A stretch of DNA of 64,000 nucleotides from Paramesorhizobium sp049065735 (GCF_049065735.1 NZ_JBAKHD010000005.1:124001-188000); one strand, 5' to 3'. Shown: positions 1-9,996, counted from the stretch's first letter. Notes: generated from the letters alone by a model not told the origin. Numbers and translations: made by a program.

Positions 1-921
1 ACACACTCTGCCATTCAGCCGGAAGCAACGCAGCCGGACGCCATGAACGATGCCGGAAAAATGCGCGCGTTGCAGGATTTCTGGTTCTATTTCAGCGTCA
101 ACCGCGGCGCTGTCATCGGTCTTTTCGTCTTCGTGGCGCTCGTTCTCGTTGCGATTCTGGCGCCTCTCGTCGCGCCGCATAATCCGACGGAGCAGTTCCG
201 CGAATTCATGCTGACGCCGCCATTCTGGCAGGAGGGCGGCTCGCCCCGGTTCCTCCTGGGAACGGATGCCGTCGGACGCGATATCCTTTCGCGCCTCATC
301 TATGGCGCGCAGTACTCGCTGCTGGTCGGTTTTATCATCGTCATTATCTCGATGTGCGTCGGCATCACGATCGGTCTTATCTCCGGCTATTTCGGCGGCG
401 GGGTGGACTCGGTGTTCATGCGCATCATGGATGTGATCCTGGCGTTCCCCTCGCTGCTCTTGGCGCTGGTGCTGGTGGCGATCCTCGGGCCGGGCCTCAC
501 CAACGCCATCATCGCTATCACGCTCGTGCTTCTGCCGCATTTCTCGCGCCTGACGCGTGCGGCTGTGATGGCGGAGAAGAACCGTGAATATGTGACGGCG
601 GCGAAGCTTGCCGGCGCGGGCAAATTGCGGCTGATGTTCAAGACCATCCTGCCCAACTGCCTTGCGCCGCTCGTGGTGCAGGCGACGATGTCGTTCTCCA
701 ACGCTATCCTCGACGTGGCGGCGCTGGGCTTTCTCGGCATGGGCGCGCAACCGCCGACGCCGGAATGGGGCACGATGCTTGCCGAAGCGCGTGAGTTTAT
801 CATGCGCGCCTGGTGGGTGGTCACATTCCCCGGTCTTGCCATCCTCATCACCGTGCTCGCCATCAACCTGATCGGCGACGGCCTGCGCGATGCGCTCGAT
901 CCCAAATTGAAGAGGAGCTGA
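1..921 (+). CDS. dppC: Dipeptide/oligopeptide ABC transporter permease, DppC type (5' end outside window)
   Basis: Inner-membrane permease of a peptide importer. From the ATG at 43 it would be 292 residues. It shows the family GTD-x-x-GRD motif near residue 73, several hydrophobic spans (first about residues 24-44), and the permease EAA loop (EYVTAAKLAGA near residue 182) that docks on the ATPases. The frame is open from base 1 and there is no ribosome-binding site before 43, so the true start is probably just upstream of the window. The dppD ATPase gene starts 3 bp after the stop, so they are co-transcribed. The family is firm; the exact substrate (dipeptide, oligopeptide or other) cannot be read from sequence. 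Confidence 0.9.
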   Translation, partial: THSAIQPEATQPDAMNDAGKMRALQDFWFYFSVNRGAVIGLFVFVALVLVAILAPLVAPHNPTEQFREFMLTPPFWQEGGSPRFLLGTDAVGRDILSRLIYGAQYSLLVGFIIVIISMCVGITIGLISGYFGGGVDSVFMRIMDVILAFPSLLLALVLVAILGPGLTNAIIAITLVLLPHFSRLTRAAVMAEKNREYVTAAKLAGAGKLRLMFKTILPNCLAPLVVQATMSFSNAILDVAALGFLGMGAQPPTPEWGTMLAEAREFIMRAWWVVTFPGLAILITVLAINLIGDGLRDALDPKLKRS

Positions 922-924
922 CGC

Positions 925-1766
925 ATGGCTCTGCTCGAAATCAAGAACCTGACGGTTTCGTTCCAGACCTCCACCGGCCAGTTCAAGGCGGTTGACGGTA
1001 TCGACCTCAATGTGGACAAGGGCGAGGTGCTCGCCATCGTCGGCGAGTCCGGTTCCGGCAAATCGGTCGGCATGCTGGCGATGATGGGCCTTCTGCCCAA
1101 GACCGCTACCGTCACCGCTGACGTGATGAGCTTCGACGGCAAGGACCTGCGCTCGCTCTCCGACAGCCAGCGCCGCGCCATTATCGGGCGCGATATGTCC
1201 ATGATCTTTCAGGAGCCGATCGCCAGCCTCAATCCGTGCTTCACGATCGGCTTCCAGATCGAGGAAGTGCTGCGCTTTCATATGGGCCTTGGCCGGGCCC
1301 AGCGCCGCAAGCACGCCATCGAGCTTTTGGAAGCGGTGGGCATCCGCGATGCCGAATCACGACTCGGCGCTTTCCCGCACCAGATGTCGGGCGGGCAGTG
1401 CCAGCGCGTGATGATCGCCATGGCAATAGCCTGCAATCCGAAGCTGCTCATCGCCGACGAGCCGACCACAGCGCTCGACGTGACGATCCAGAAGCAGATC
1501 CTCGACCTGCTCATGAAGCTTCAGGCCGACCACGGCATGGGTCTCATCATGATTACCCATGACATGGGCGTGGTGGCGGAGACGGCGGACCGCGTGATCG
1601 TGCAGTATAAGGGCCGCAAGATGGAGGAGGCCGACGTGCTTTCCCTATTCGAGGCGCCGAAGAGCCCCTACACGAAGGCGCTTCTCTCCGCGCTGCCGGA
1701 GAATGCGACCGGCGACCGCCTGCCGACTGTCTCCGATTTTGTGCTTGAACAAGCTGCGGGAGCCGC

Positions 1767-1770
<4 letters not shown>
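925..1770 (+). CDS. dppD: Peptide ABC transporter ATP-binding protein, DppD type
   Basis: Cytoplasmic ATPase that powers the peptide importer with the DppF-type partner. Of 281 residues, Walker A is GESGSGKS at 40-47, the signature MSGGQCQR at 154-161 and Walker B LLIADE at 174-179, followed by the H-loop MITHD. The oligopeptide-ABC C-terminal segment (SPYTKALLSALPE) is present but short, so the protein is about 40-50 residues shorter than typical DppD. The signature has Cys where GGQRQR is usual. The stop overlaps the next start by 4 bp (ATGA), indicating translational coupling. Confidence 0.92.
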
Positions 1771-2609
<839 letters not shown>

Positions 2610-2613
2610 GCTC

Positions 2614-2826
2614 GCGCCCTCCTTCCCCCTTGCAGGGATTGAGGAGCGTTCGGCCAAAAGGCCGAGAAAAAGCCAACGATTTGGCTTTTGCAGAGACGAA
2701 ACCCGCGTTAGCGGGCGGATGGGGGGGGGTGACGTTTACACCATTTTCTCCAGCAAAAGCGCAAACGTCACCACCCCCACCCGACCCTCCGGGTCACCCT
2801 CCCCGCAAGGGGGAGGGAAGGTGCGC
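2614..2826. repeat. Family A palindromic intergenic repeat, copy A1 (with left cassette)
   Basis: Outer arms are a C-rich run reading ccctccttcccccttgc and its inverted partner gcaagggggaggg. Inside lie the gcgttagcgggcgga and cacccccacccgacc blocks. The left arm is interrupted at about 2637-2700 by a cassette with two small hairpins of its own (ttcggcc/ggccga and an aaaagccaa/ttggctttt stem). It fills the whole gap between two convergent genes and may act as a shared transcription end. Confidence 0.85.
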
Positions 2827-2828
2827 GC

Positions 2829-3869
2829 TCATCCCCGCTGATGCCGCGTCAGCCCTCTCACAATGTCATCCGCTGAAATCTTGCCGATGATCTGGCCGTT
2901 TTCGACGACGCCGACATCGCCGTCGTTCTTCGCCACCGCCTGCATGATTTCGCGCACCGGGGTTTCAAAGCGCGCGGTGGCGGCGAAGGGGCGGGTGGCG
3001 GCGACGCGGACGAAGCGGGACATGATATCTCCCGCGCGCAGAACGCCGAGCGGGTTCATATGGGCGACGAAATCCGCCACGTAATCATTGACGGGGTTGA
3101 GCAGAATATCCTGCGGCGTGCCGCACTGGACGATGCGCCCGCCTTCCAGAATGGCGATGCGGTTGCCGATTTTCATCGCCTCATCGAGATCGTGGCTGAC
3201 GAAAACGATGGTTTTGCGCAGGCGCGCCTGCAGGTCCAGCAGCTCGTCCTGCAGGCGGTTGCGGATCAGCGGATCGAGCGCGGAGAAAGGCTCATCCATC
3301 AGCAGGATCGGCGCCCCGGTGGCGAAGGCGCGGGCAAGGCCGACGCGCTGCTGCATGCCGCCCGAGAGCTCGCCGACCTTGCGCGCGGCCCAATCCTTGA
3401 GCCCAACCAGCTCCAACTGCTGACGCACCGCGGCGGTGCGACCTTCCCTGGAATGGCCGGCGATTTCGAGGCCGAAGCCGACATTCTCCTCCACCGTGCG
3501 CCAGGGAAGGAGGCCGAATTGCTGGAACACCATCGAGACCAGATGGGTGCGCAGATGACGCAGCGCCGCCGCGTCCGCCTTGCCGACATCGATGGAGCGC
3601 CTGCCATTATGCACCACCACGCGGCCGCGTGTGATCGGGTTCAAGCGGTTGATGGCGCGCAGCAGCGTCGATTTGCCGGAGCCGGAGAGCCCCATCAGCA
3701 CGAGAATTTCACCCTCGGTAATATCGAGCGAGCACTCATGCACGCCTAATATATGACCGGTCTCGCTTTGGATCTGCGCGCGGGTGGCGCCCCGGTCGGC
3801 GAGCGCTAGCGCCTGCTCGGTTTTCTTGCCGAAGATGATGGAAACCCGGTCGAGCGTGATGGCGGTCAT
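2829..3869 (-). CDS. choV: Choline ABC transporter ATP-binding protein
   Basis: Cytoplasmic ATPase of a ProV/ChoV-type quaternary-amine importer, 346 residues from the ATG at 3869; a longer upstream reading would run into choW. Walker A is GLSGSGKS (60-67), the signature LSGGMQQR (168-175) and Walker B ILLMDE (188-193), with VSHD at the switch. The tail (about 280-346) resembles a CBS-type domain, as in glycine-betaine ATPases. It begins 1 bp past the choW stop. The choline assignment rests on choX nearby, whose binding-site residues are intact. Confidence 0.93.
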   Translation of the reverse strand: MTAITLDRVSIIFGKKTEQALALADRGATRAQIQSETGHILGVHECSLDITEGEILVLMGLSGSGKSTLLRAINRLNPITRGRVVVHNGRRSIDVGKADAAALRHLRTHLVSMVFQQFGLLPWRTVEENVGFGLEIAGHSREGRTAAVRQQLELVGLKDWAARKVGELSGGMQQRVGLARAFATGAPILLMDEPFSALDPLIRNRLQDELLDLQARLRKTIVFVSHDLDEAMKIGNRIAILEGGRIVQCGTPQDILLNPVNDYVADFVAHMNPLGVLRAGDIMSRFVRVAATRPFAATARFETPVREIMQAVAKNDGDVGVVENGQIIGKISADDIVRGLTRHQRG

Positions 3870-3870
3870 G

Positions 3871-4707
3871 TCAGCTCTCCTTGCTTGAACGGAAAATCCT
3901 ATCGAGCACGATAGCCACCACCACAATGACGAGCCCGGCCTCGAAGCCGAGCGCGGTGTTGACCGAGTTGAGCGCCCGCACCACCGGCACGCCCAGCCCA
4001 TCGGCGCCCACCAGCGCGGCGATGACAACCATGGAGAGCGACAGCATGATTGTCTGCGTCAGCCCGGCGAGGATTTGCGGCTTGGCGGAGGGCAGCTCGA
4101 TCTTCCATAGAAGCTGGCGTGGCGATGCGCCGAAGGCTTCGCCCGCCTCGATCAAATGGCGAGGCGTCGAAGAAATGCCTAGATGCGTCAGGCGGATAGG
4201 GGCGGGGAGCACGAAGATGGCGGTGGCAAGGAGGCCCGGCACCATGCCGATGCCGAAGAAGACGATGGCCGGGATCAGATAGACGAAAGTGGGCAGCGTC
4301 TGCATCAAATCAAGCACGGGGCGCATCGCGGCATAGAGCCTCGGCCTGTGTGCGGCCGCGATGCCGAGCGGCACGCCCAGCCCCATGCAAAGGATACAGG
4401 AGGAGAGCACCAGCGTCAGTGTCTCCATCGTCTGCTTCCAATAACCTTGGTTCAGGATGAAGAGGAAGCCGAGTACGGTTAGCACCACGACCGAAATGCG
4501 GCGCTGGAGGAACCAGGCAATGGCGGCGAAGATAATGATCGTCACCAGCGGGGGCGGGGTGTTGAGCACAAACAGGAGGCCGTCGATCATGGCCTGCATC
4601 ACCGCCGCCAGCGCATCGAACGCCCAGGTCAGATGGCTCGTTAGCCAGTCGACCACACCCTTCGCCGTGCGCCCGACGGGAATTTTGTACTCAGTCAGCC
4701 AGTTCAA
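3871..4707 (-). CDS. choW: Choline ABC transporter permease
   Basis: Inner-membrane permease of the choline importer, 278 residues with about six to seven hydrophobic spans. A BPD-type permease core (about 95-270) includes an EAA-like loop (EAGEAFGASPRQLLWKIELP near 187-206). Length and layout match ProW/ChoW permeases. It lies between choX upstream and choV downstream on the same strand. A family A repeat separates it from choX, so the transporter mRNA carries that repeat between the binding-protein and membrane genes. Confidence 0.93.
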   Translation of the reverse strand: MNWLTEYKIPVGRTAKGVVDWLTSHLTWAFDALAAVMQAMIDGLLFVLNTPPPLVTIIIFAAIAWFLQRRISVVVLTVLGFLFILNQGYWKQTMETLTLVLSSCILCMGLGVPLGIAAAHRPRLYAAMRPVLDLMQTLPTFVYLIPAIVFFGIGMVPGLLATAIFVLPAPIRLTHLGISSTPRHLIEAGEAFGASPRQLLWKIELPSAKPQILAGLTQTIMLSLSMVVIAALVGADGLGVPVVRALNSVNTALGFEAGLVIVVVAIVLDRIFRSSKES

Positions 4708-4767
4708 ATTTCTGGTTCCCCTTTGTTATTTGGCAGCGAGGAGGGGCAGCGCCCTGCCAGACGGCTT

Positions 4768-4923
4768 GCGCCCTCCTTCCCCCTTTGCGGGGAAGGTGCC
4801 CGCGTTAGCGGGCGGATGGGGGTGGTAAAGGAAGCGCACTGTAGAATGCCGTTGGCGCGCTGCCTTAACCACCCCCACCCGACCCTATCGGGCCACCCTC
4901 CCCGCAAGGGGGAGGGAGGGCGC
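4768..4923. repeat. Family A palindromic repeat, copy A2 (simple form)
   Basis: Short form of the repeat: C-rich left arm ccctccttccccctt, gcgttagcgggcgga, a variable centre and the right arm ccccgcaagggggaggg. Neither optional cassette is present. It lies inside the choXWV transcription unit between choX and choW, where such hairpins often set differential expression of binding protein and membrane components (inference). Confidence 0.85.
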
Positions 4924-4928
4924 CAAGG

Positions 4929-5873
4929 TTAAAGCCCCAGATACCCCTTCACCGCAGCCAATCCATCCCCGCCGTCCTTCGTCGTGACTCCGGCCAGCCA
5001 CTGGTCCAGCACAGCCGGATTGGCCTTGAGCCAGTCCTTCGCCGCCTTGGCCGGCTCCTCGCCATCGTCCAGGATCTTGCCCATGATCTCGTTTTCCATC
5101 GGCAGCGAAAATTCCAGATTGGTCAGGAACTTGCCGACATTGGGGCATTCGGTGGTATAACCGGTGCGGACATTGGTGTTGACGGTCGCGCCGCCGAAAT
5201 CCGGGCCGAAAAACTCGTCGCCGCCGGAGAGATAATCGATCTCGAAATTCTTGTTCATCGGGTGCGGCGCCCAGCCGAGGAAGACGATCGGCTTCTTGGC
5301 TTTGACGTCGCGCGCCACTTGCGCCAGCATGCCCTGTTCGGAGGATTCCACCAGCTCGAAGCCCTTGAGGCCGAAGGCGTCTTTGTTGATCATATCGAGG
5401 ATCAGGCGGTTGCCGTCATTGCCGGGCTCGATGCCGTAGATCTTGCCGCCGAGCTGGTCTTTGAACTTGGCGATATCCTTGAAATCCTTGAGCCCCGCCT
5501 CATAGGTATATTTCGGCACGGCGAGGGTGTATTTCGCGCCGGTGAGGTTGGTGCGCAGCGTCTCCACCGTCTTGTCGTCGAGATAAGGCTGGAGATCGGC
5601 ATTCATCGACGGCTTCCAATAGCCGAGAAACACGTCGATATCTTTCTTGGAGAGCGAGGCATAGGTGACAGGGACGGAGAGCACCTTGATGTCCGTCTGG
5701 TAGCCGAGGCCTTTCAGGATTTCCGTCACCACCGCCGTGGTGGAGGTTATATCCGTCCAACCGACATCGGAAAAGCGCACCGTGGAGCAGCTTTCGGGCT
5801 CGGCGCCATGGGCGGCGGGGGCAAGCGCAAATGCCAGAAGGGATGACGCGATTGCAAGCGTGAAGGATTTCAT
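4929..5873 (-). CDS. choX: Choline ABC transporter periplasmic substrate-binding protein
   Basis: Periplasmic choline receptor, 314 residues with a signal peptide of about 23 residues ending AHGA. I place the start at 5873 (MKSFTL) because GGAG lies 6 bases upstream; in-frame ATGs at 5885 and 5897 are alternatives. From what I recall of Sinorhizobium meliloti ChoX, the choline box is W43, D45, W90, Y119, N156 and W205. Here W39, D41, W86, Y115, N152 and W201 occur at a constant offset of four, so the site looks complete. It is the first gene of choXWV and diverges from the Rsm22-like gene. Confidence 0.95.
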   Translation of the reverse strand: MKSFTLAIASSLLAFALAPAAHGAEPESCSTVRFSDVGWTDITSTTAVVTEILKGLGYQTDIKVLSVPVTYASLSKKDIDVFLGYWKPSMNADLQPYLDDKTVETLRTNLTGAKYTLAVPKYTYEAGLKDFKDIAKFKDQLGGKIYGIEPGNDGNRLILDMINKDAFGLKGFELVESSEQGMLAQVARDVKAKKPIVFLGWAPHPMNKNFEIDYLSGGDEFFGPDFGGATVNTNVRTGYTTECPNVGKFLTNLEFSLPMENEIMGKILDDGEEPAKAAKDWLKANPAVLDQWLAGVTTKDGGDGLAAVKGYLGL

Positions 5874-6105
5874 TGATGTCTCCATTGCCGGGCTCATTTT
5901 TCTCCGGTCTCCGATTATAAACCAAGCACCAAAGCGGCGGGTGTTCAAGCACCGGCGCGACAGAATGTTTCTTGTTAGAGGCAATTGTGCGCTGGGGGCA
6001 ACCCAAGGCTGGCCTTTTTTGGCAATATCGGCGTGATGCGCGGCGTTTGCATTTGCCGCAAAACCCTCTATTCCAGCCGCAACGCAACCGGAAAACCACC
6101 CGCGC

Positions 6106-7068
6106 ATGGAACTCCCCACCCCATTAAGGCTCGCCGTTGACGAGGCGCTGGAAGGCATTCCGCTGGCGGAATTGAAGCGCGCGGCGGATATCCTCTCGCG
6201 CCGCTACCGGGCGGAGACGCGGGACGGCGCCTTGCATCTATCGACCGACCTCGCGGCGCGGGCCTATATCGCCACAAGGCTGCCCGCGACATATGCGGCG
6301 GTGCGGGCGAGCATGGGTTATGCCGCCGAGCTTGTCCCGAATTTTGCGCCGAAAAGCCTGCTTGATGTCGGGGCAGGGCCAGGCACGGCGCTATGGGCGG
6401 CGGCGGATTGCTGGCCTTCGCTGGCAAAGGCTGTGATGCTGGAGGCGAGTCCTGCGATCCGCGCGCTCGGGCAAGCGCTCTCGCGCCACGCGCGACTGGA
6501 AGAGCTGGAGTGGCGGGCGGCGGATGTGGCGCGGGAGATGCCTGATACGGAAAGCTATGACCTCGTGACGCTCGCCTATGTGCTGGACGAGCTTTCGCCG
6601 GAGGAGGGGCAGCGGCTTGTCCTCAAACTCTGGCAGGTGGCGAAGGGGATGCTGCTCGTGATCGAACCCGGTACCCCCGCCGGCTGGCGCAGGGTGATGG
6701 CGGCGCGCAAGCTGCTCATCGAAAACGGCGCGCAGCTCATCGCCCCCTGCACGCACACCGCGCCATGCCCCCTGACCGAGCCCGACTGGTGCCACTTCTC
6801 CCGCCGCGTCGCCCGCTCCCGCCTGCATCGGCTGGCAAAGGGCGGTGAAGTGCCGTGGGAAGACGAGAAATTCATCTACCTCGCCGCGGCGCGGTTTGCG
6901 GGGGTGAAGACAGCGGCGCGCGTGCTGGCGCCGCCAAAAGCGAGCTCCGGCAAGGTGGCGCTCAAGCTGTGTCTGCCTGACGGCACGGTCGAGGAACGGG
7001 TCGTGACCAAGCGGGACGGAGAGATATACCGGCGGGCGCGGCGGGTCGATTGGGGCGATGCGGTGTAA
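6106..7068 (+). CDS. Rsm22-family (METTL17-like) ribosome-associated methyltransferase
   Basis: 320 residues. A SAM-binding glycine loop LLDVGAGPGT lies at 85-94, then a helical cap. Cys215, Cys221 and Cys229 (C-x5-C-x7-C, with WCHF at the last) plus Cys289 give the four-cysteine spacing seen in Rsm22/METTL17 proteins, whose mitochondrial members bind an iron-sulfur cluster and the small ribosomal subunit. The bacterial role is not well established; small-subunit assembly or methylation is inferred. The start is the first ATG after a 232 bp divergent spacer facing choX. Confidence 0.85.
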   Translation: MELPTPLRLAVDEALEGIPLAELKRAADILSRRYRAETRDGALHLSTDLAARAYIATRLPATYAAVRASMGYAAELVPNFAPKSLLDVGAGPGTALWAAADCWPSLAKAVMLEASPAIRALGQALSRHARLEELEWRAADVAREMPDTESYDLVTLAYVLDELSPEEGQRLVLKLWQVAKGMLLVIEPGTPAGWRRVMAARKLLIENGAQLIAPCTHTAPCPLTEPDWCHFSRRVARSRLHRLAKGGEVPWEDEKFIYLAAARFAGVKTAARVLAPPKASSGKVALKLCLPDGTVEERVVTKRDGEIYRRARRVDWGDAV

Positions 7069-7131
7069 AAAAGCTAACTTTTCACTCCTATATTTACGCG
7101 ATGCCATCCCGGCAAAACAGGAGACAGCGCG

Positions 7132-7344
7132 ATGCCGGCAGAAAAGGTGAAAGGCCCCGCTTCCTATTTTCCTTCCATCGAGAAAAATTACGGGAAGCCG
7201 ATCAGCCATTGGCTGGAGGTGCTGGAGGCTATGCAGGGGAAAAAGCACATGGAAATGGTCGCTGCCCTGAAATCGGAACATAAGATGGGGCACGGCCATG
7301 CCAATGCGCTCGTGGCCTATTACCTCGCCAAGGATAAAGCCTGA
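7132..7344 (+). CDS. DUF4287 domain protein
   Basis: A 70-residue cytoplasmic protein matching the DUF4287 pattern: an N-terminal SYFPSIEKNYGKP segment, a W-x-x-x-L helix, and a C-terminal HKMGHGHANALVAYY segment. Function is unknown. The ATG at 7132 follows ggagacagcgcg, a reasonable ribosome-binding site. It ends a few bases before the FUSC-type membrane gene, so the two are probably co-transcribed. Confidence 0.8.
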   Translation: MPAEKVKGPASYFPSIEKNYGKPISHWLEVLEAMQGKKHMEMVAALKSEHKMGHGHANALVAYYLAKDKA

Positions 7345-7361
7345 AAGCCTTGGGCGATCCG

Positions 7362-8363
7362 ATGTATCGTGAGCAGCGCTCCTTTATCGAAAGGCTGACA
7401 AATCGCGACACGTTGCGGCGCGCGGTTTTGTGCCTGATACCCACCGGCGGCCCGATCGTCGCGGGCGTGGCGATGGGGAAGCCGGAGGCCGGGCTCATCG
7501 GCGGGGTGGTGGGGGTTCTCCTCTATTTTGCCGATGAGGATGGCGGCTTGCGTCCGCGCTTTTTCATTCTCGCCTTAAGCACCTTCGGGCTTTTTGCCGG
7601 AACAGTGCTGGGGCCGATCCTCGCAGGCTATCCGCCGCTGTTCTGGGCAATCTTTGCCGTCATGGCCTTTGCCGCGGGCTTCCTTTATCGCGTGGGAAAG
7701 GCGCCTGTGATGGCGATGCGGCTCGCCGTGCTGGCAATGGTGGTGTCCGCCGGGGTTCCGGTGGCGGATGTCTATATGATTGCTTTCGCGATTGGCGGCG
7801 CCGGGCTGGTGGCGCTGACGCGGCTCATCGATCACCAGCTCTTCGGCCCGCTGCCCATCTTGCGCTCGCAGGTGGTTACGAAACCGCCCAAAGACGGCGG
7901 CTGGATCCGCTTTGCGCTGGTTTACGGCATCGCAGCTATCATCGGCCTCTGGATCGGCATGGAACTCGATCCGCGCCATGCGCTCTGGGTGGTGGTGACG
8001 ACGATGCTGGTGATGCAGCCGGATGCGCATTCAAGCTATGTGCGCGTGGTGGACCGCATGGCCGGAACCTTCGGCGGCGTCGTCATCGCCTGGCTGATGA
8101 TCAAACTGCTCGGCTCGCCGGCCCTGCTGTGCGTGGCAGTGGTGGTCCTGTCCCTGTACGTACCGCACCATTTCGCGCGCCGCTACTGGCTGCACACCAC
8201 CGTCATCACGGCGCTCATCCTCATCGCCTATGATCTCACCATGTTCGGCTCGGGCGGCGTGACGGCTTTGTTCATGGAGCGCGTCGAAGACATGCTCGTC
8301 GGCTGCGCCCTCGCCGTGGTCGCTACCGCAGCGGCGTTTCCGCGCGAGAAGCGGGGCGGGTGA
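7362..8363 (+). CDS. FUSC-family inner-membrane protein
   Basis: 333 residues from the ATG at 7362; an in-frame TTG at 7350 would add four. Around ten hydrophobic spans. The C-terminal half carries the FUSC pattern (HALWVVVTTMLVMQP, then an R-x-x-GT-x-GG step), as in fusaric-acid resistance and aromatic-acid efflux proteins such as AaeB. It lacks the large soluble domain of full AaeB proteins, so it is a compact version. Substrate unknown; efflux is inferred from family. Adjacent to the DUF4287 gene and convergent with the YdeI-type gene. Confidence 0.8.
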   Translation: MYREQRSFIERLTNRDTLRRAVLCLIPTGGPIVAGVAMGKPEAGLIGGVVGVLLYFADEDGGLRPRFFILALSTFGLFAGTVLGPILAGYPPLFWAIFAVMAFAAGFLYRVGKAPVMAMRLAVLAMVVSAGVPVADVYMIAFAIGGAGLVALTRLIDHQLFGPLPILRSQVVTKPPKDGGWIRFALVYGIAAIIGLWIGMELDPRHALWVVVTTMLVMQPDAHSSYVRVVDRMAGTFGGVVIAWLMIKLLGSPALLCVAVVVLSLYVPHHFARRYWLHTTVITALILIAYDLTMFGSGGVTALFMERVEDMLVGCALAVVATAAAFPREKRGG

Positions 8364-8375
8364 GGGGGCGGTCCA

Positions 8376-8951
8376 TCAACGGAAGGCTTCGCCGCGCGTG
8401 AGGCTGAAGAGCATCTTTTCCATCAGCCTTTGGCGGGTTTCCTCCTTTTTCGCGGTATGGAGGCGGTGATACATCGTATAGAGCTGGGCGCGCTTGAGGC
8501 TGGCAAAGGTTTCCTTGGCGACCGGGTTTTCTTCAATCGCGGCCAGAAAGGCGGACGGGAACTCCATCCCCGCGCTCCCGGCATAAGCCGCCTCCCAGCG
8601 CCCATCCGCCTTCGCCGCAAGAACCGCCTTCAACCCCGGCTCCTGCATCCTCCCCTCCGCGATCAGCCGTTCAGCATGATCGCGATTGACCTTCGACCAG
8701 CTTGAGCGCGGCTTTCGCGGCGTAAAGCGCTGGAACCATGAATGCGCATCATTGGCCTTCTTGATGCCGTCGATCCAACCCCAGGCGAGTGCTTCGACAA
8801 CGGCTTCGGTCCAGGTGATGGAGGGGACGCCTGAGGATTTTTTGTAGAGCTTTAGCCAGAGTTCGGGTTGGTCGGCGTGGTGGAGCGAGAGCCAGGTGTG
8901 GAAGTCGGCGGGGCTGGCGAAGGATTGGGTGCGGGCGAGGTCAATATACAT
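8376..8951 (-). CDS. YdeI/OmpD-associated family protein
   Basis: 191 residues. The diagnostic central block is intact: WGWIDGIKK near 57-65 followed by FTPRKPRSSWSKVN near 75-88, with a basic C-terminal helix region. Members are small cytoplasmic proteins linked in E. coli to polymyxin and bacteriocin resistance, with no settled biochemical activity. Convergent with the FUSC gene, 12 bp from its stop. Confidence 0.85.
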   Translation of the reverse strand: MYIDLARTQSFASPADFHTWLSLHHADQPELWLKLYKKSSGVPSITWTEAVVEALAWGWIDGIKKANDAHSWFQRFTPRKPRSSWSKVNRDHAERLIAEGRMQEPGLKAVLAAKADGRWEAAYAGSAGMEFPSAFLAAIEENPVAKETFASLKRAQLYTMYHRLHTAKKEETRQRLMEKMLFSLTRGEAFR

Positions 8952-8969
8952 TAAAATTTTCCGTTTAAC

Positions 8970-9233
8970 GTGAACGCACAGGAGCGACTTGGCGTAGCGT
9001 ATGGTGGAGGTTTTCTAGGACTGCCTCAAGATTTTCAAAGAGCGACGCTTTGGACCGCGAAAGCAGCAGAGCAAAGAAACCCTGTCGCGCAAAATACGCT
9101 CGGAACTGCGTATTTGAGTGGCCAAGGCGTTGCGAAGGATGAGAATACGGCGGTGGATTGGTTCCGCAAAGCCGCACTGCAAGGAAATCAGGATGCCATC
9201 AGTAATTTGAGAGCGCTCGGGATCACTCAATAA
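8970..9233 (+). CDS. Short Sel1-repeat protein, probably a truncated remnant
   Basis: 87 residues from a GTG at 8970, almost entirely two Sel1-like repeats (about 3-39 and 40-75, with AYLSGQGV and AVDWFRKAALQGN). A stop lies just upstream in frame (8952) and there is no signal peptide or clear ribosome-binding site, whereas most Sel1 proteins are longer and exported. It is most easily read as the 3' end of a larger Sel1 gene whose front was lost; a small expressed protein is possible. Confidence 0.5.
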   Translation: MNAQERLGVAYGGGFLGLPQDFQRATLWTAKAAEQRNPVAQNTLGTAYLSGQGVAKDENTAVDWFRKAALQGNQDAISNLRALGITQ

Positions 9234-9252
9234 ACCGCCCATTTCCTCTCCC

Positions 9253-9714
9253 CTAAACCGGAATATTCGCCGTCTCCTTCACCTCCTCCATTACCGCATA
9301 AGTATGCGTCTCTCTGATCCCCGGCAGAGACAACAGCGCGTCGGATAAAAACCGGCGGTAGTGTTCCATGTCGGCTACGCGCGCCTTTACGAGATAGTCG
9401 AAGCCGCCGGCGACCATGTGGCATTCCATGACGTCGGGGTTCTTGCGGGTGGCTTCGGCGAAGATGTCGAAGACTTCGGGGGTCGTGCGGTCGAGCTTGA
9501 TTTCGACGAAGACCAGCATAGAGCGGTCGAGGAGCTTGGGGGAGAGGCGGGCGGAATAGCCGAGGATATAACCGTCGCGTGTCAGGCGCTTCACCCGTTC
9601 GGCCGTCGCGGTCTGGGAGAGGTTGATATACTCGGCCAGTTCGGTGTTGGTCAGCCTCCCATTATCCTGCAGCGCGCGCAGGATTTTGCGGTCCATCTGA
9701 TCAAGGTCTTTCAT
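9253..9714 (-). CDS. putR: Lrp/AsnC-family regulator, probable PutR
   Basis: 153 residues: an N-terminal helix-turn-helix (about 6-55, with LTNTELAEYINLSQTATAERV split across the two helices) and a C-terminal RAM ligand-binding domain. It diverges from putA across a 282 bp spacer. In Agrobacterium and Rhodobacter the equivalent PutR activates putA in response to proline, so the same role is inferred. The spacer holds the dyad TGGT-gaga-ACCA at 9768-9779, a possible binding half-site, not a proven one. Confidence 0.88.
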   Translation of the reverse strand: MKDLDQMDRKILRALQDNGRLTNTELAEYINLSQTATAERVKRLTRDGYILGYSARLSPKLLDRSMLVFVEIKLDRTTPEVFDIFAEATRKNPDVMECHMVAGGFDYLVKARVADMEHYRRFLSDALLSLPGIRETHTYAVMEEVKETANIPV

Positions 9715-9996
9715 TCCCCAAAATCCCCTCTCTTTTCTGGATATTCCCCTAAATTTATTTTCTTAATTGGTGAGAACCACCATGTAAAATGAATTATACG
9801 GGCGAAAGCTCGTGGTGCAGGTGATTTCTCCGTTTTGCATGCTTCTTCCCGAAAAACCGGCGGCTTTTGCCTGAGCCGGGTTTCGGGCCGGGACCGTGCA
9901 TGTGGAGAAAAATCTGCTCCATTCCCATATCTTCCCTATCAAACCTCGGGGCTTGTTTGCCAAGCCTCCCGGGTTCCGCTCAAGGAGAGCACTTTC

